From NCBI RefSeq assembly GCF_024721155.1, contig NZ_JAHVAP010000004.1, forward strand, positions 124,001-188,000: a DNA stretch of 64,000 nt, given 5' to 3'. The notes beneath the pieces were generated by a model. It did no database searches. It was not told where the DNA came from and saw nothing but the letters and a program-made list of their open reading frames with translations. A program made the translations under genes and the position numbers. Position 1 is the first letter of the stretch. Each line of letters starts with the position of its first letter. Shown here piece after piece: positions 42,674 to 52,442 of this stretch. This DNA comes from Mucilaginibacter phenanthrenivorans. GTDB taxonomy: Bacteria; Bacteroidota; Bacteroidia; Sphingobacteriales; Sphingobacteriaceae.

Positions 42674-43006
42674 TTATGCGTTCGGAGGCGGGGTGGGTAC
42701 AATAGGGTGATACACCTGTTTGTAAAGGGAGTTCTCTAAGTTGTGCAGCACACTTGTTTCTGCAACAAAGGTGGTATGCTCAAAAGAATGAAAATAAAAT
42801 TCGTCGAAGACCTTTTTCTCTTTTGTAAGATCCTTTTCCAGGTCGTCCTTATCTGTTTTCGACTCGTGCTCCAATTGGTTGATCACCGCATTGGCTATCT
42901 TATCATCAAGATTCAGGAATATAGGAGCAACAGATATTGCCATCTTTACACAAAAGACGAACATAAAAAAAGCGCCGGTTAATACTCTAAAATCCCTGAT
43001 CTTCAT
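42674..43006 (-). CDS. Small membrane-anchored hypothetical protein
   Basis: A 110-residue protein with one N-terminal hydrophobic segment (VLTGAFFMFVFCVKMAISVAPIFL), then a charged helical region (KTDKDDLEKDLTKEKKVFDEFYFH) and a proline-rich end (HPIVPTPPPNA). It is 63 bases upstream of the SulP gene on the same strand, so it may be a subunit or an unrelated first gene of the same transcript. No family recognised. Confidence 0.7.
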   Translation of the reverse strand: MKIRDFRVLTGAFFMFVFCVKMAISVAPIFLNLDDKIANAVINQLEHESKTDKDDLEKDLTKEKKVFDEFYFHSFEHTTFVAETSVLHNLENSLYKQVYHPIVPTPPPNA

Positions 43007-43193
43007 TAATGCAATGATATAAAAAAATCTATCTACACAACCGTTAAAATATGTTAAAACAGGTTGCTTACTTTTTCAATACAGCTCTTTAACGGCTTAT
43101 TTCGCCATTTGTTTTATACTATCACTTTAAAATTTTTCTATGTATGCACATTTTTGACGGCTATTTCGCCGCTATCGTCGTTGCGAAGTTTAT

Positions 43194-43216
43194 CCGTACA
43201 TCAAAAATCCGCACAT
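43194..43216. repeat. Word copy (gtacatcaaaaatccgcaca)
   Basis: Short gcacat-type words abut the stop codon of the GH27 gene. Related to 52409-52442 and 36803-36825. Confidence 0.5.
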
Positions 43217-44439
43217 TATTTCCCCAACCTCACCATCACCACATCATCTGCGCCGATAACCTGTCTAAAAACCTTATCCGTTGTGCCGAGATCCTTCTTC
43301 GCCCAAAGGTCGCGTAGCTTGTAGGTTGTCTTGTTAAAGTCGATATTAGTTTTGGAGATGGCGTCGTTGACAGCATGATCCTTCCAGTTATAGGTTACCG
43401 TTTGCGGATGATTCGACCGGTTTAAAAAGCAAACAGCCAGTTCGTTATTGGCTAAGGGTTTTATAAAGATCTCCAGCCCATCGAACGAATAAAAACGGAA
43501 GCCCTCAATACCTAAAGCATCCTGGTCTATAGCAATAACCTCCTTATTGGTTAGTATAGATTTTGTTTCATCACTCATTTTGCGAAGATCATTTCCTGCC
43601 ATTAGCGGCGCGGCCAGCATACACCACAGCGAGAAATGCGCTTTATCCTCGTTATATTTCATCCCGTTGCCTACTTCCAGCATATCGGGGTCGTTCCAAT
43701 GGCCCGGCCCCGCATATTGCCTTATGCTATCCTGCTTATCCAATATGGTGAGCACGCTTAAGGCCGTCCAACTGCCCTTGCTAAGGTTTTTCTCAAATCC
43801 GGCCCAAATATCGCCCGTACTGCGCCAAAGCTGACCAACACCACTTGCCCATTTCCATGGCTGATTTTGCCCCCATTCGCACAAACTAAAGATCATCGGC
43901 CTGCCCGCTGCACGGATGGCCTTGCTCATGGTGGTATAAGCTTCCCTGGCATTTATGCCCTCGCTGTTGCACCAATCAAATTTTAAATAATCAACGCCCC
44001 ATGAGGCATAAAGGCGGGCATCCTGGTATTCATAACCGCGGGTACCGGGATAACCAGCGCAGGTTTTTGTGCCGGCACAATTGTAGATCCCAAACTTCAA
44101 TCCCTTTGAATGCACGTAATCGGCAAAGGCTTTCATGCCGTTGGGAAATTTCTTCGGATCGGCAACCAGGTTACCGTCCTTATCACGTTCCATCGCCATC
44201 CAGCCGTCATCCAATACAAAATAAGTATAGCCAGCATCCCGCATACCCGACGAAACATAAGTATCCACCATCCCCTTTAGCAAAGGCTCATCAATATTGG
44301 TTTGAAAGGTATTCCAGCTGTTCCAGCCCATTGGCGGTGTTTGCGCCAGTTCCTCAAATTTTTGAGCGAATAATGAAGTGCTTGCTGCTATAAAAAACAG
44401 CGCGGCAAACAGGGAGCGTTTTATGCTTTGTGGGTTCAT
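43216..44439 (-). CDS. GH27 alpha-galactosidase, secreted
   Basis: A 407-residue GH27 enzyme that removes alpha-1,6-linked galactose. Signal peptide (FAALFFIAASTSLFAQ), then TPPMGWNSWNTF, DDGWM, the nucleophile Asp155 in YLKFDWC, SLCEWGQNQPW and the acid/base Asp in LWRSTGDIW. Last gene of the minus-strand polysaccharide operon, three bases after the GH28 gene. It would debranch galactomannan before the mannan backbone is used. Confidence 0.94.
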   Translation of the reverse strand: MNPQSIKRSLFAALFFIAASTSLFAQKFEELAQTPPMGWNSWNTFQTNIDEPLLKGMVDTYVSSGMRDAGYTYFVLDDGWMAMERDKDGNLVADPKKFPNGMKAFADYVHSKGLKFGIYNCAGTKTCAGYPGTRGYEYQDARLYASWGVDYLKFDWCNSEGINAREAYTTMSKAIRAAGRPMIFSLCEWGQNQPWKWASGVGQLWRSTGDIWAGFEKNLSKGSWTALSVLTILDKQDSIRQYAGPGHWNDPDMLEVGNGMKYNEDKAHFSLWCMLAAPLMAGNDLRKMSDETKSILTNKEVIAIDQDALGIEGFRFYSFDGLEIFIKPLANNELAVCFLNRSNHPQTVTYNWKDHAVNDAISKTNIDFNKTTYKLRDLWAKKDLGTTDKVFRQVIGADDVVMVRLGK

Positions 44440-44442
44440 AAT

Positions 44443-45932
44443 CTAGTTTTTAACCTTTCCGTCGGGCATGGCTAATGATTGAAATAAAGTTATTGTTGAC
44501 GGTTTTTTTATGCTGATTGGTGATATCCCACCTGGCGTTTGTGCCTTTACAAATCTCAACTCAGCTCCTTGCACATCGTCAAAAACAAATGCCGGGCGCT
44601 GGTCCTCACTTAGGGTATGCAGCTCTACGTTATCTATTTTGATGTTTTCGGCATGTCTTACAAAAAAGCCGTATGCAGGTAATATGCCAAACGTGTCCGG
44701 CTCCGGGTATCCCTTTTCCAATTCCGGTACATCACGCTTGGCTTGTTCAGCCGTGCCTGCTCCCTTAAACCAGATCTTTATATCCTTTAGGTCGATGTCC
44801 TTAATATTATGCTCCGGGATCCCGCTGATCAATACACCCTGCCCTGCTTCAACGTTGTATGCAACCACATTGCTGATGATCACCCTCCGCAATTCACCAA
44901 TGGGCACACCATCCGGGCCGCGCATTCTTGAAGCCAGGCGTAAAAAATGGGTGCGTTAACAATATCACGCATGGTGATGTTGGTAATCGTTACATCCTCC
45001 AGCAACGCACCATCCACTGTTTCCAAAGCCAAGCCGCGGCAAAAGTTAAAAGTGCAGTTGGAAATGGTAACATTCTTAAACCCGCCGTTCGATTCTGTAC
45101 CGAATTTTATCCGGCCCGTAGGCGATTTAAGCGATCTTTTATACGTGCCATCCAAAAACGATCCCACGTCAAAGCCGCTCACACCACAATTGGTAATGGT
45201 TACATTTTCGGTAGCGCGGGCAAAACCCAAACCGAATGTGCTTTTTAGGCAGATCCCGTCATCATAAGGTGAGTTCACGCTGCAATTGGAAACATGCACA
45301 TTACGGCAGCAATCAATATCCATTCCGTCGCGGTTGGTATCCAGTATTACATTATCTATGGTTAAATTATCAACGCCGGTTGCAAGAATGGCAAACCAGC
45401 CGCCTTGCAAAACAGAGATGTCCCTGATGTTTACATTCCGGCATAAATACAGCGCAATTACTTTATTGGCCGATTGTTTGTTTTTTACATAATCTCTATA
45501 CAAACCCTTTCCCCAGATCCTCCCCTGTCCCAGTATCGATACATCGTGCAAATTCTCGCCCCAGATTAAACTATTATGCCAGTGACTGTGCCCGCTGTCC
45601 TGGAATGTAGTGTTTACGCTCGCCTCTTCTTCGTCATAGCCATTCTCCGCAGTAACCGGGGCAGCTATTACGGTTGCACCCTGGTCGATAAACAAAGAAA
45701 TATTACTTTTTAAATGAATAGATCCTGACAGGTAATTTCCAGCCGGCAAATAAACTGTGCCTCCGCCTGCGCTGGCAGCCGCATCAATGGCCTTGTTTAT
45801 AGCTTTGCTATCCAGGTTAACGCCATCGCCAATGGCACCGTAATCCTTTATGTTATAATTTACTACAGGTTTTGCAAATGCGGACGAAACTAAAAATACT
45901 AACAGCAGTAATTGATTCTTCAGGTTTTTCAT
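44443..45932 (-). pseudogene. GH28 polygalacturonase-like gene split by a one-base frameshift
   Basis: Two overlapping frames together make one GH28 enzyme of about 496 residues. The upstream frame (45932 to 44880) has the signal peptide, YNIKDYGAIGDGVNLDS, NRDGMDIDCC, SPYDDGICLKS (catalytic aspartates) and TGRIKFGTESNGG, then runs off as IFYAWLQECAAR. The other frame (to 44443) resumes as RLASRMRGPDGVPIG, the normal continuation. On the plus strand the break is at a run of six A (44942-44947); a seventh A would restore a continuous IFLRLASRMRG. Either a genuine frameshift, a slippage site, or a homopolymer sequencing error. Likely substrate is pectin or rhamnogalacturonan. Confidence 0.88.
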
Positions 45933-45977
45933 TTTGTTGATCGGTTTAAATCAAAATTAACCATCCCTATCTAAATA

Positions 45978-47720
45978 TCACTTTTTATCCGCCACTAAAA
46001 ACACAGCCCCATATTTCGGAACATTCACCGTTATACCACCCGAAATGCTTGCCGAACTTGCTGCTATGGCAGCATAGGTATCCGGTCCGCCCGAAGTCCC
46101 ATTAGCAGGACCAACGCCGTTTACAAATACCTGGTGCGAAAATGGTGCGTTATCGCTGCCGCCATTAAGTGTATAATAGTAATATTTTGTACCCGCTGCA
46201 AAGTTCTTGATGGTAACCGTCACCACCTGGTCGAAGTTGGCCTTGTTTACCAATACCACTCCAGCCTCGCCCGATGAAAATGACGAGCCATAACAAGCAA
46301 TAGAACTGGTTCCGGTTGTGGCGCTCACCATGCGGTCGCCAAAATATTTCTCGAAGAAGTACATGTAGTAAAAGGCTGGTCGAGGGTTCCATTTTGCTAT
46401 GCCAACCTCATCGCCTATATTAAACATACCCTGGTCGTTGCCACTATCCCAACCATTGGCCAGGTCCCAGCGGCTTGCCATACTAAACTGGCTTTTCAGC
46501 ACCTCGCCCAGCGTCATTACTGCGTGCAAACCGGCAATATTAGATACATTTTGACTCGAGCCTGTTGCCTGGATATTCCATTCATCAAGCGCAACCGGCT
46601 TTTGCGTAACCCCTGCGTTGGTTACCGAAGTTTTTACCCAACTCATCATGGCTGTTGTTTGCGATGATGGCGTAGCCAAAATAACATCGGCAGTAGTATT
46701 ATCATTATATGGCGTATAGTAATTATGCACTACAAAATAATCAGGCGAGTTACCGGTAGCCTTTAACACATCAGCATTCCAATTGGTTACCCCGGCATTG
46801 TTGTTTACATCGTTTGATGAGGTAAGCACAGCGCCAATTTTAATCCCTGTATTGCCAACTTCAGCCGCAGCTTTCCGCATCGAATCGGCGAACACCTTAA
46901 AATGTGTGCCATATAACGTACCGGTTAAATATTCGGGCTGCCCGTCCTTATTAAGCGACCTGTCGATTCTATATCCAGCCTCCCAGTTGCCATAATTTTC
47001 GTTTCCTATATCCCAATATTGAGTCTTCCCTTTATCGTATCGCACCCAGTTGGCAGCGAGATGAGCGGCGGTTTGATCCGGATGATCGCTGGTGCCGTAA
47101 CGTGCATAACCATAGTTAACCACAATAAGCCCGGTGCTGTTAGTTTGCTGCAATACCTTGTAATAATTGTCTACAGTAAAAGTCCAGCTTTGGGTATTGT
47201 TGCCAAACCAATAGCCTGCGGGTTTCGAAGCGCCGGTAACATCCACCAGGTTTGCAGGGGCGTCTGCCGGGGCAGCAACCGTGCTTCCGTCGCCGTTCCA
47301 GAAATAAATATCAGATAAACTACCGCCCGGAGCTCTCAAAATATTAGGCGCGAGTGCAGTTAAGTTTCCCATCAGCACCGGCTCGGTAACGTACTGGCCC
47401 ATATAAGGGTTGGTGTTATTGCCGAACAGGTATTTGGAAACTTTTGTGGTTACCTGGCTCAGGTCAACCGTTACGCTAACCGCCCCGCTTGCTGATGGCT
47501 TTGCCGCGTTGACAGTGTTTGGCGCAGTAAAAGTTTTTGCCACCCAGTTATCCAGGAAAAAACCCTGTGTATTGGCAATACCCGGATCGGTACCGGCAAT
47601 TATGGTACCGTCTCCATTGTCGGTACCACCACCATTGTTAGTTTTTGGCGCCGCATCCTTTTTGCAGGATTGCAGGGCAATAACTGCTATTAATAGTATT
47701 GATAGTATATATTTTTTCAT
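45978..47720 (-). CDS. Secreted clan GH-A glycosidase-like lipoprotein (GH51-like)
   Basis: A 580-residue lipoprotein (lipobox VIALQSC, Cys19) followed by a Gly/Asp-rich linker. The catalytic part has LRAPGGSLSDIYFWNGD, WDIGNENYGNWEAG with an Asn-Glu pair (240-241) fitting the acid/base of clan GH-A, and a later ALDEWN with Glu380 as candidate nucleophile. The pattern is closest to alpha-L-arabinofuranosidases of GH51 type, but family and substrate remain uncertain. It is encoded 45 bases upstream of the GH28 gene in the same operon. Confidence 0.72.
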   Translation of the reverse strand: MKKYILSILLIAVIALQSCKKDAAPKTNNGGGTDNGDGTIIAGTDPGIANTQGFFLDNWVAKTFTAPNTVNAAKPSASGAVSVTVDLSQVTTKVSKYLFGNNTNPYMGQYVTEPVLMGNLTALAPNILRAPGGSLSDIYFWNGDGSTVAAPADAPANLVDVTGASKPAGYWFGNNTQSWTFTVDNYYKVLQQTNSTGLIVVNYGYARYGTSDHPDQTAAHLAANWVRYDKGKTQYWDIGNENYGNWEAGYRIDRSLNKDGQPEYLTGTLYGTHFKVFADSMRKAAAEVGNTGIKIGAVLTSSNDVNNNAGVTNWNADVLKATGNSPDYFVVHNYYTPYNDNTTADVILATPSSQTTAMMSWVKTSVTNAGVTQKPVALDEWNIQATGSSQNVSNIAGLHAVMTLGEVLKSQFSMASRWDLANGWDSGNDQGMFNIGDEVGIAKWNPRPAFYYMYFFEKYFGDRMVSATTGTSSIACYGSSFSSGEAGVVLVNKANFDQVVTVTIKNFAAGTKYYYYTLNGGSDNAPFSHQVFVNGVGPANGTSGGPDTYAAIAASSASISGGITVNVPKYGAVFLVADKK

Positions 47721-47771
47721 GTTTTAACTTAATTTGTCAACGATTTTTATTCCCAGCGAAAAGTAACCATT

Positions 47772-47803
47772 CACCTAATCAACCCAATCTAACTTAATCA
47801 ACT
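47772..47803. repeat. Word array (aatcaacccaatctaac family), one arm
   Basis: Tandem words aatcaacccaatctaactt in the gap between the epimerase and GH51-like genes. Inverse of the ggttgatt words at 33056. Confidence 0.55.
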
Positions 47804-49006
47804 GATCCTTCTAATTATTTCCATACACGCCCTGCTGTTATGATAAGGGCATTTCCAAAGGCCGGCTTTATCTTCACCGGGCATTACCTGCCCGTTTTCG
47901 TTGATTCCCCAAAACCATTCTCCGTTTTGTTTATCCAGTATTTTGTTATTTATGAATTGCCAGTTATTTATGGCGATGTTGAGGTACTTCTCGTCGCCCG
48001 AGATCTGCCACGCATTAAAAAAGCCAACCAACGCTTCTGCTTGTACCCACCAGTGTTTTTCTTTTATTAGATGATTTGCTGAGGGATCATATTCATACCA
48101 CAGGCCACCATCTGTATCAAGCCCGGCAATAGTGGCATCAGTAATTTTTATGGCAATTTCCTTTATTCGTTGGATGCTTGCTTCTTCACCAATCACTTCC
48201 GCCGCTTCCAGCAAAAGCCAGGTGGCCTCGATGTCGTGTCCATAGGAAATAAGATCGCCTTTGCGGTTCCAGTTCTCGTCAAAAAACAGCGCCAGGTGCC
48301 AGGTTTTGTGATCGATAAAATGACTAAAAAAGTTATTTAGCAAGCCGCTGATGTGATCCCTCAAAGTAATATCAGGCCAAATGCGGTACAGATTGGTAAA
48401 GCCCTCCAGCACGTGCAGGTGGGTATTCATGGTCTTCTTTTCGTTGGCATCCTTATCGCTCAGGCGCAGATCGGCGATGGATTGCCAATCTTTTGTAAAA
48501 GCTTCGAAATAGCCGGTCTTTATGGGATCATAAGCCTTTTCAACCAACAAGTGAAACAGGTCGATTGCCTTTTGCTTAGCAGCCTCAATTGCGCTTGCAC
48601 GGTAAAACTCGCTCAGTGCATAAATGGTGAAAGAGATGGCATAAACCTGCTTTTTCGTATCCAGCGGCTTCCCCTTATAATCAACCGACCAGTACACTCC
48701 GCCTAACTCACCATCTATAAATTTATCGCAGATGTATTGATAGGCGCGCTTTGCCATCACCATAAATAAGGGGTCGGCCTTGCGGTTATAGGCAGCAGAA
48801 AACGTCCATAAAATGCGGGCATTCAACACAGATCCCTTCGGGGCTTCTGCGGTTATCTTGTTGTTGTTATCAATTTTACCATAAAAACCACCATTAGCCG
48901 TATCAGGCGTAATAGCCGCCCAATAAGCAAGGATGCGGGATAATTCATCCATTAGCCCTTGCTTGAAGGCTGTAAGTTGATGGTTAATATTTGGTTGATT
49001 GATCAT
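47798..49006 (-). CDS. Cellobiose 2-epimerase-like (AGE family) enzyme
   Basis: A 402-residue (alpha/alpha)6-barrel enzyme of the N-acylglucosamine/cellobiose 2-epimerase family. Conserved pieces: DTANGGFYGKIDNN, NARILWTFSAAY, NTHLHVLEGF, YGHDIEATWLL and KHWWVQAEALVGFFNAW, which carry the catalytic histidines. Next to GH130 and a symporter it most likely epimerises beta-mannobiose to mannosylglucose, as in the Bacteroides fragilis mannan pathway. No signal peptide, so cytoplasmic. Confidence 0.88.
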   Translation of the reverse strand: MINQPNINHQLTAFKQGLMDELSRILAYWAAITPDTANGGFYGKIDNNNKITAEAPKGSVLNARILWTFSAAYNRKADPLFMVMAKRAYQYICDKFIDGELGGVYWSVDYKGKPLDTKKQVYAISFTIYALSEFYRASAIEAAKQKAIDLFHLLVEKAYDPIKTGYFEAFTKDWQSIADLRLSDKDANEKKTMNTHLHVLEGFTNLYRIWPDITLRDHISGLLNNFFSHFIDHKTWHLALFFDENWNRKGDLISYGHDIEATWLLLEAAEVIGEEASIQRIKEIAIKITDATIAGLDTDGGLWYEYDPSANHLIKEKHWWVQAEALVGFFNAWQISGDEKYLNIAINNWQFINNKILDKQNGEWFWGINENGQVMPGEDKAGLWKCPYHNSRACMEIIRRIS

Positions 49007-49034
49007 TTTACATTTATAAACTTAATTCACTCTC

Positions 49035-49143
49035 TTGTCATCGCGAGGAGGAACGACGAAGCAACCTCGTCGCCATACATATTCGTCATGCATTAGCGCC
49101 AGGTATACCGACGAGGTTGCCGCGCTATCGCTCGCAATGACAA
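49035..49143. repeat. REP-like inverted repeat (gtcatcgcgaggagg family)
   Basis: Left arm 49035-49072 (ttgtcatcgcgagg...cctcgtcg), right arm 49109-49143 (cgacgaggttgc...cgcaatgacaa). It lies inside the sugar operon between the GH130 and epimerase genes. Confidence 0.88.
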
Positions 49144-49157
49144 AAGTTATTTAATTG

Positions 49158-50357
49158 TTATTTATCCACCAAGGTCTTCGCACTCAACAATGCATTGTTC
49201 TCATCTATAATCCTGTTCAATGTATTAACCGATGACGCCGAGCGCAGGCCATCCGCCGGTGTATTCATCACATAATCCACCAGCTTATCTACTGTGCTCT
49301 TAGCAACATGCATCCGCGTATCCGACGATGCGTAGTAGATATAAACCGACCCGTCATCATCCCTGATCCATCCATTGCAAAATACCACGTTCGATACATC
49401 GCCAATACGCTCTTCGCCCTCAGGAGCTAAAAAGTAACCTGCAGGTTTGTATAATACCTTCGTCAGATCATGCAAATCGGTCATGAACATGTACAGCACG
49501 TAGCGTAAACCGGCGGCGGTATTACGCACGCCGTGCGCCAGGTGCAGCCAGCCTCTGTCTGTTTTTATTGGCGCAGGGCCCTGCCCGTTCTTTGCTTCGT
49601 AAACGGTATGGTAATTTTTATTGTCGATGATTGTTTCTTCGTCCACCCGGGCATTTTCCATGGTGTCGCTTAAGCCAAAACCTATCCCGCCACCCTTTCC
49701 GGCGCTTATAAAACCGTCCTGCGGACGGGTGTATAATGCGTATTTTCCATTCACAAACTCCGGATGCAAAACCACGTTTCGCTGTTGGGGCGATTTGGTA
49801 ATCAGGTCAGGCAGCCGCTCCCATTTCAGCAGGTCCTTTGTACGGGCAATACCACAGGCTGCTACGGCCATGCTTTGGTCGTGTGCAGGTGCTTCCGGGT
49901 CGCGGCGCTCGGTGCAAAAAAGGCCATAGATCCAGCCGTCCTCATGCGCCGTCAGGCGCATATCATATACATTCGTATCGGGCTCATTAGTTTCGGGCAT
50001 ATCAACCGGGTATTCCCAAAAAGTAAAGTTGCTGATCCCGTTTGGACTCCCCGCCACGGCAAAAAACGATTTACGGTCGGCACCCTCAACACGTACCACC
50101 ATCAAATATTTATCACCCAATTTAATTGCCCCGGCGTTAAAGGCAGCGTTAATCCCGAAACGTTCCATCAGGTGCGGATTGGTTTCAGGGTTAAGGTCGT
50201 AACGCCAAAACAGCGGCGTATGTGCGGCGGTAAGAACCGGGTTTTTATATCGGTCGAAAACGCCGTTACCAATTCCCAAAACCTCATTTGGCTCATTGAT
50301 CAGCTGCCGGTGGGCAGTCTCCAACAGGTTTAAACGTTTTTCAAACTCTTTATTCAT
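49158..50357 (-). CDS. GH130 mannosylglucose phosphorylase
   Basis: A 399-residue GH130 (subfamily 1 type) enzyme that phosphorolyses 4-O-beta-D-mannosyl-D-glucose to mannose-1-phosphate and glucose. Motifs: [40 protein letters not shown] with Asp132 as general acid (Asp131 in the B. fragilis enzyme, from memory), [22 protein letters not shown] and [12 protein letters not shown]. No signal peptide. With the epimerase and the symporter it makes the cytoplasmic arm of mannan use. Confidence 0.95.
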   Translation of the reverse strand: MNKEFEKRLNLLETAHRQLINEPNEVLGIGNGVFDRYKNPVLTAAHTPLFWRYDLNPETNPHLMERFGINAAFNAGAIKLGDKYLMVVRVEGADRKSFFAVAGSPNGISNFTFWEYPVDMPETNEPDTNVYDMRLTAHEDGWIYGLFCTERRDPEAPAHDQSMAVAACGIARTKDLLKWERLPDLITKSPQQRNVVLHPEFVNGKYALYTRPQDGFISAGKGGGIGFGLSDTMENARVDEETIIDNKNYHTVYEAKNGQGPAPIKTDRGWLHLAHGVRNTAAGLRYVLYMFMTDLHDLTKVLYKPAGYFLAPEGEERIGDVSNVVFCNGWIRDDDGSVYIYYASSDTRMHVAKSTVDKLVDYVMNTPADGLRSASSVNTLNRIIDENNALLSAKTLVDK

Positions 50358-50394
50358 GTGTTCTTAATCTCAATTATTCTATTTATTCATTTCT

Positions 50395-50428
50395 AAATCG
50401 GTGAAATCACAGCAAATCGGTGAAATCA
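50395..50428. repeat. 15-bp direct repeat before the GH130 gene
   Basis: Two identical copies of aaatcggtgaaatca (50395-50409 and 50414-50428), 19-base period, in the gap between symporter and GH130 genes. Could be an intergenic word array or a regulator site. Confidence 0.6.
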
Positions 50429-50431
50429 TGA

Positions 50432-52264
50432 TCAATACTCCTTCAACCTATCCCACCATGTTTTCTTTAATATCACCACAATCACTGCCAAAATTCCCAC
50501 GGTAACCAGCAGGGGCATTTTTTGCCTTAGCACCAGGTACATGGGTAAAATGGTTAAACAGCATTGTGCCGCAGTGCCAATCACCACATTAAACATGTTG
50601 ATCTTAAAATTCCTGTTTGGTTGAAATAACGGATCATCCAGCATCACCGCCTGCTTAACCGGCTCCCAAAATCCCCACGGACGAATGGTTGAGTAAAAGG
50701 ATTTTAAAACGGCCATTTCCGTTGGTGGTACTGCATACGAACCTATTATTGACCCAGCCAGCGACAAGCCAAACAACACCGGAAACCAGTATAACAGTTC
50801 CCCATCGGGCACGACCAGTGAGAACACCATCGACGTCACGATCCCGGTCAGCATTCCCCAGAAAAAACCGCTTGCGTTAAAGCGCCACCAATGCCATTTT
50901 AAAACATTCGATGCTACATATCCGCCATAAAGCGCGGATACAATCCATTGCAGTGCGCTGTTAACGTCCTTCACAAAAAATCCCAGGACCACACCTAATG
51001 CTACCACTATAATCCCTACCAAATAATTCATGGTAATTATTTTTTTGGTGGATGCCTGCGGGTTTACATATTTTAGGTAGATATCATTCACTATGTACGC
51101 CTGCGCCGCATTCATCGTGCCGCTGAACGTGCTCATAAATGCGCCCAACAAACCCGCCAGCAGCAAGCCTACCAAACCAACCGGCAAAAAATTATTGATC
51201 ACCGCAGGCAGGATCCGTTCAAAATCAATCTCCCCGGCTCCATTCTTTAAATTCATCTGGTGATAAAACAGCAGGCCAAGAATAGTCAGGCTGATGATCA
51301 GCGTATACCTGATGGGCAGCAATATGATGTTAACAAAACCGCTCATTTTACTTGCTTCTTCCGGTGATCTGGTCGACAGGATCTTTTGCATATCATAGTT
51401 TGGTGCCGGGCCGGCAAGCGCTGCAAAGAATCCCTTAAAGGTCATCATCATAAAAAACAGACCGAATAATGAATAGCCGTCGCTTTTTATTTTTGCGTTT
51501 ACCTCGGTTATTATCCCCGACCAGTTAAGCCCCAAATGTGACCCGAAGAACGGACTGTACCATCCGTTAGGAACATGCAAGGGGTTACCCTTCATATGTG
51601 CCGTTGCAATGATCCCGATCCAGGTACAAGCTACCGTCATGATGCCGTACTTTACCATATCACCAACAACGATGCTGTGCATCCCCCCTAAAATGGAGTA
51701 AAACATGGCAAACAGGGTGAAGATGATTCCGTAAACATGCGGCACATATTGCGGGGCCACGTCAAACGGGATGTACCCTTTTAACAAATCCCACGGTACA
51801 AAAATTTCAATGAACTTGCCCAGGCCAATGAAGCCGTAGGCGAGGAAACCCAAGCAGCTCAGCAACGCAAAAGCAATTACCACCAGGCTTGAACTGGTTA
51901 CGCCTGCACCGGTTTTTCCAAACCTGGTGGCCAGCCATTCGGCCCCGGTTGCCGCGTTTGATCGCCGGAGCCAGCGCGACAGGTACATCATTAAAAACAC
52001 CTGGTTAAATACCGGCCACAGCCAGGGGATCCAGATGCTCTTCATGCCGTATACAAAGCAAAGGCTTACCATCCACATGGTGCCGCTGATGTCGAACATA
52101 TCCGAGGCATCGCTCAGGCCAAGCTTATACCAGGGCAGCGATTTACCGCCCAGCATATAGCTTTCTTTATTCTCCTTAGCTTTTTTACGGTACCACAGCC
52201 CTATAAATATGGTGCTCAGCAGGTATAATGCTATTATGGCAAGATCTATAGGGTGTAACTTCAT
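50432..52264 (-). CDS. Sodium/solute symporter (SSS family)
   Basis: A 610-residue permease with about 14 hydrophobic segments. LHPIDLAIIALYLLSTIFIGLWYRKKAKENKESYMLGGKSLPW is the typical N-terminus of SSS transporters; GFLAYGFIGLGKFI and LLAGLLGAFMSTFSGTMNAAQAYIVNDIYLKYV fit the sodium-site region. In this context it should import the disaccharide processed by the epimerase and GH130. First gene of the intracellular sugar operon. Confidence 0.93.
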   Translation of the reverse strand: MKLHPIDLAIIALYLLSTIFIGLWYRKKAKENKESYMLGGKSLPWYKLGLSDASDMFDISGTMWMVSLCFVYGMKSIWIPWLWPVFNQVFLMMYLSRWLRRSNAATGAEWLATRFGKTGAGVTSSSLVVIAFALLSCLGFLAYGFIGLGKFIEIFVPWDLLKGYIPFDVAPQYVPHVYGIIFTLFAMFYSILGGMHSIVVGDMVKYGIMTVACTWIGIIATAHMKGNPLHVPNGWYSPFFGSHLGLNWSGIITEVNAKIKSDGYSLFGLFFMMMTFKGFFAALAGPAPNYDMQKILSTRSPEEASKMSGFVNIILLPIRYTLIISLTILGLLFYHQMNLKNGAGEIDFERILPAVINNFLPVGLVGLLLAGLLGAFMSTFSGTMNAAQAYIVNDIYLKYVNPQASTKKIITMNYLVGIIVVALGVVLGFFVKDVNSALQWIVSALYGGYVASNVLKWHWWRFNASGFFWGMLTGIVTSMVFSLVVPDGELLYWFPVLFGLSLAGSIIGSYAVPPTEMAVLKSFYSTIRPWGFWEPVKQAVMLDDPLFQPNRNFKINMFNVVIGTAAQCCLTILPMYLVLRQKMPLLVTVGILAVIVVILKKTWWDRLKEY

Positions 52265-52283
52265 TGACGTGCTAATTTGAAAA

Positions 52284-52442
52284 AGATGTGCAAATGTGCG
52301 GATATGCAGATGTGCGAATGATCAAGTTAAAAATAGGATTACTCAAAATACCATTATGATACTTTTTTAACATTTTATAGTTAGTATTTTATCAAATATG
52401 ATTTTGTTATCCGCACATCCGCACATTAAAAATTCGCACATC
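52284..52442. repeat. Word-array inverted repeat (gatgtgcggatatgc family)
   Basis: Left arm 52284-52320 has tandem gatgtgcaaatgtgcgg words; right arm 52409-52442 is the inverse (tccgcacatccgcacatt...) and ends inside the stop codon of the AraC gene. Confidence 0.88.
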
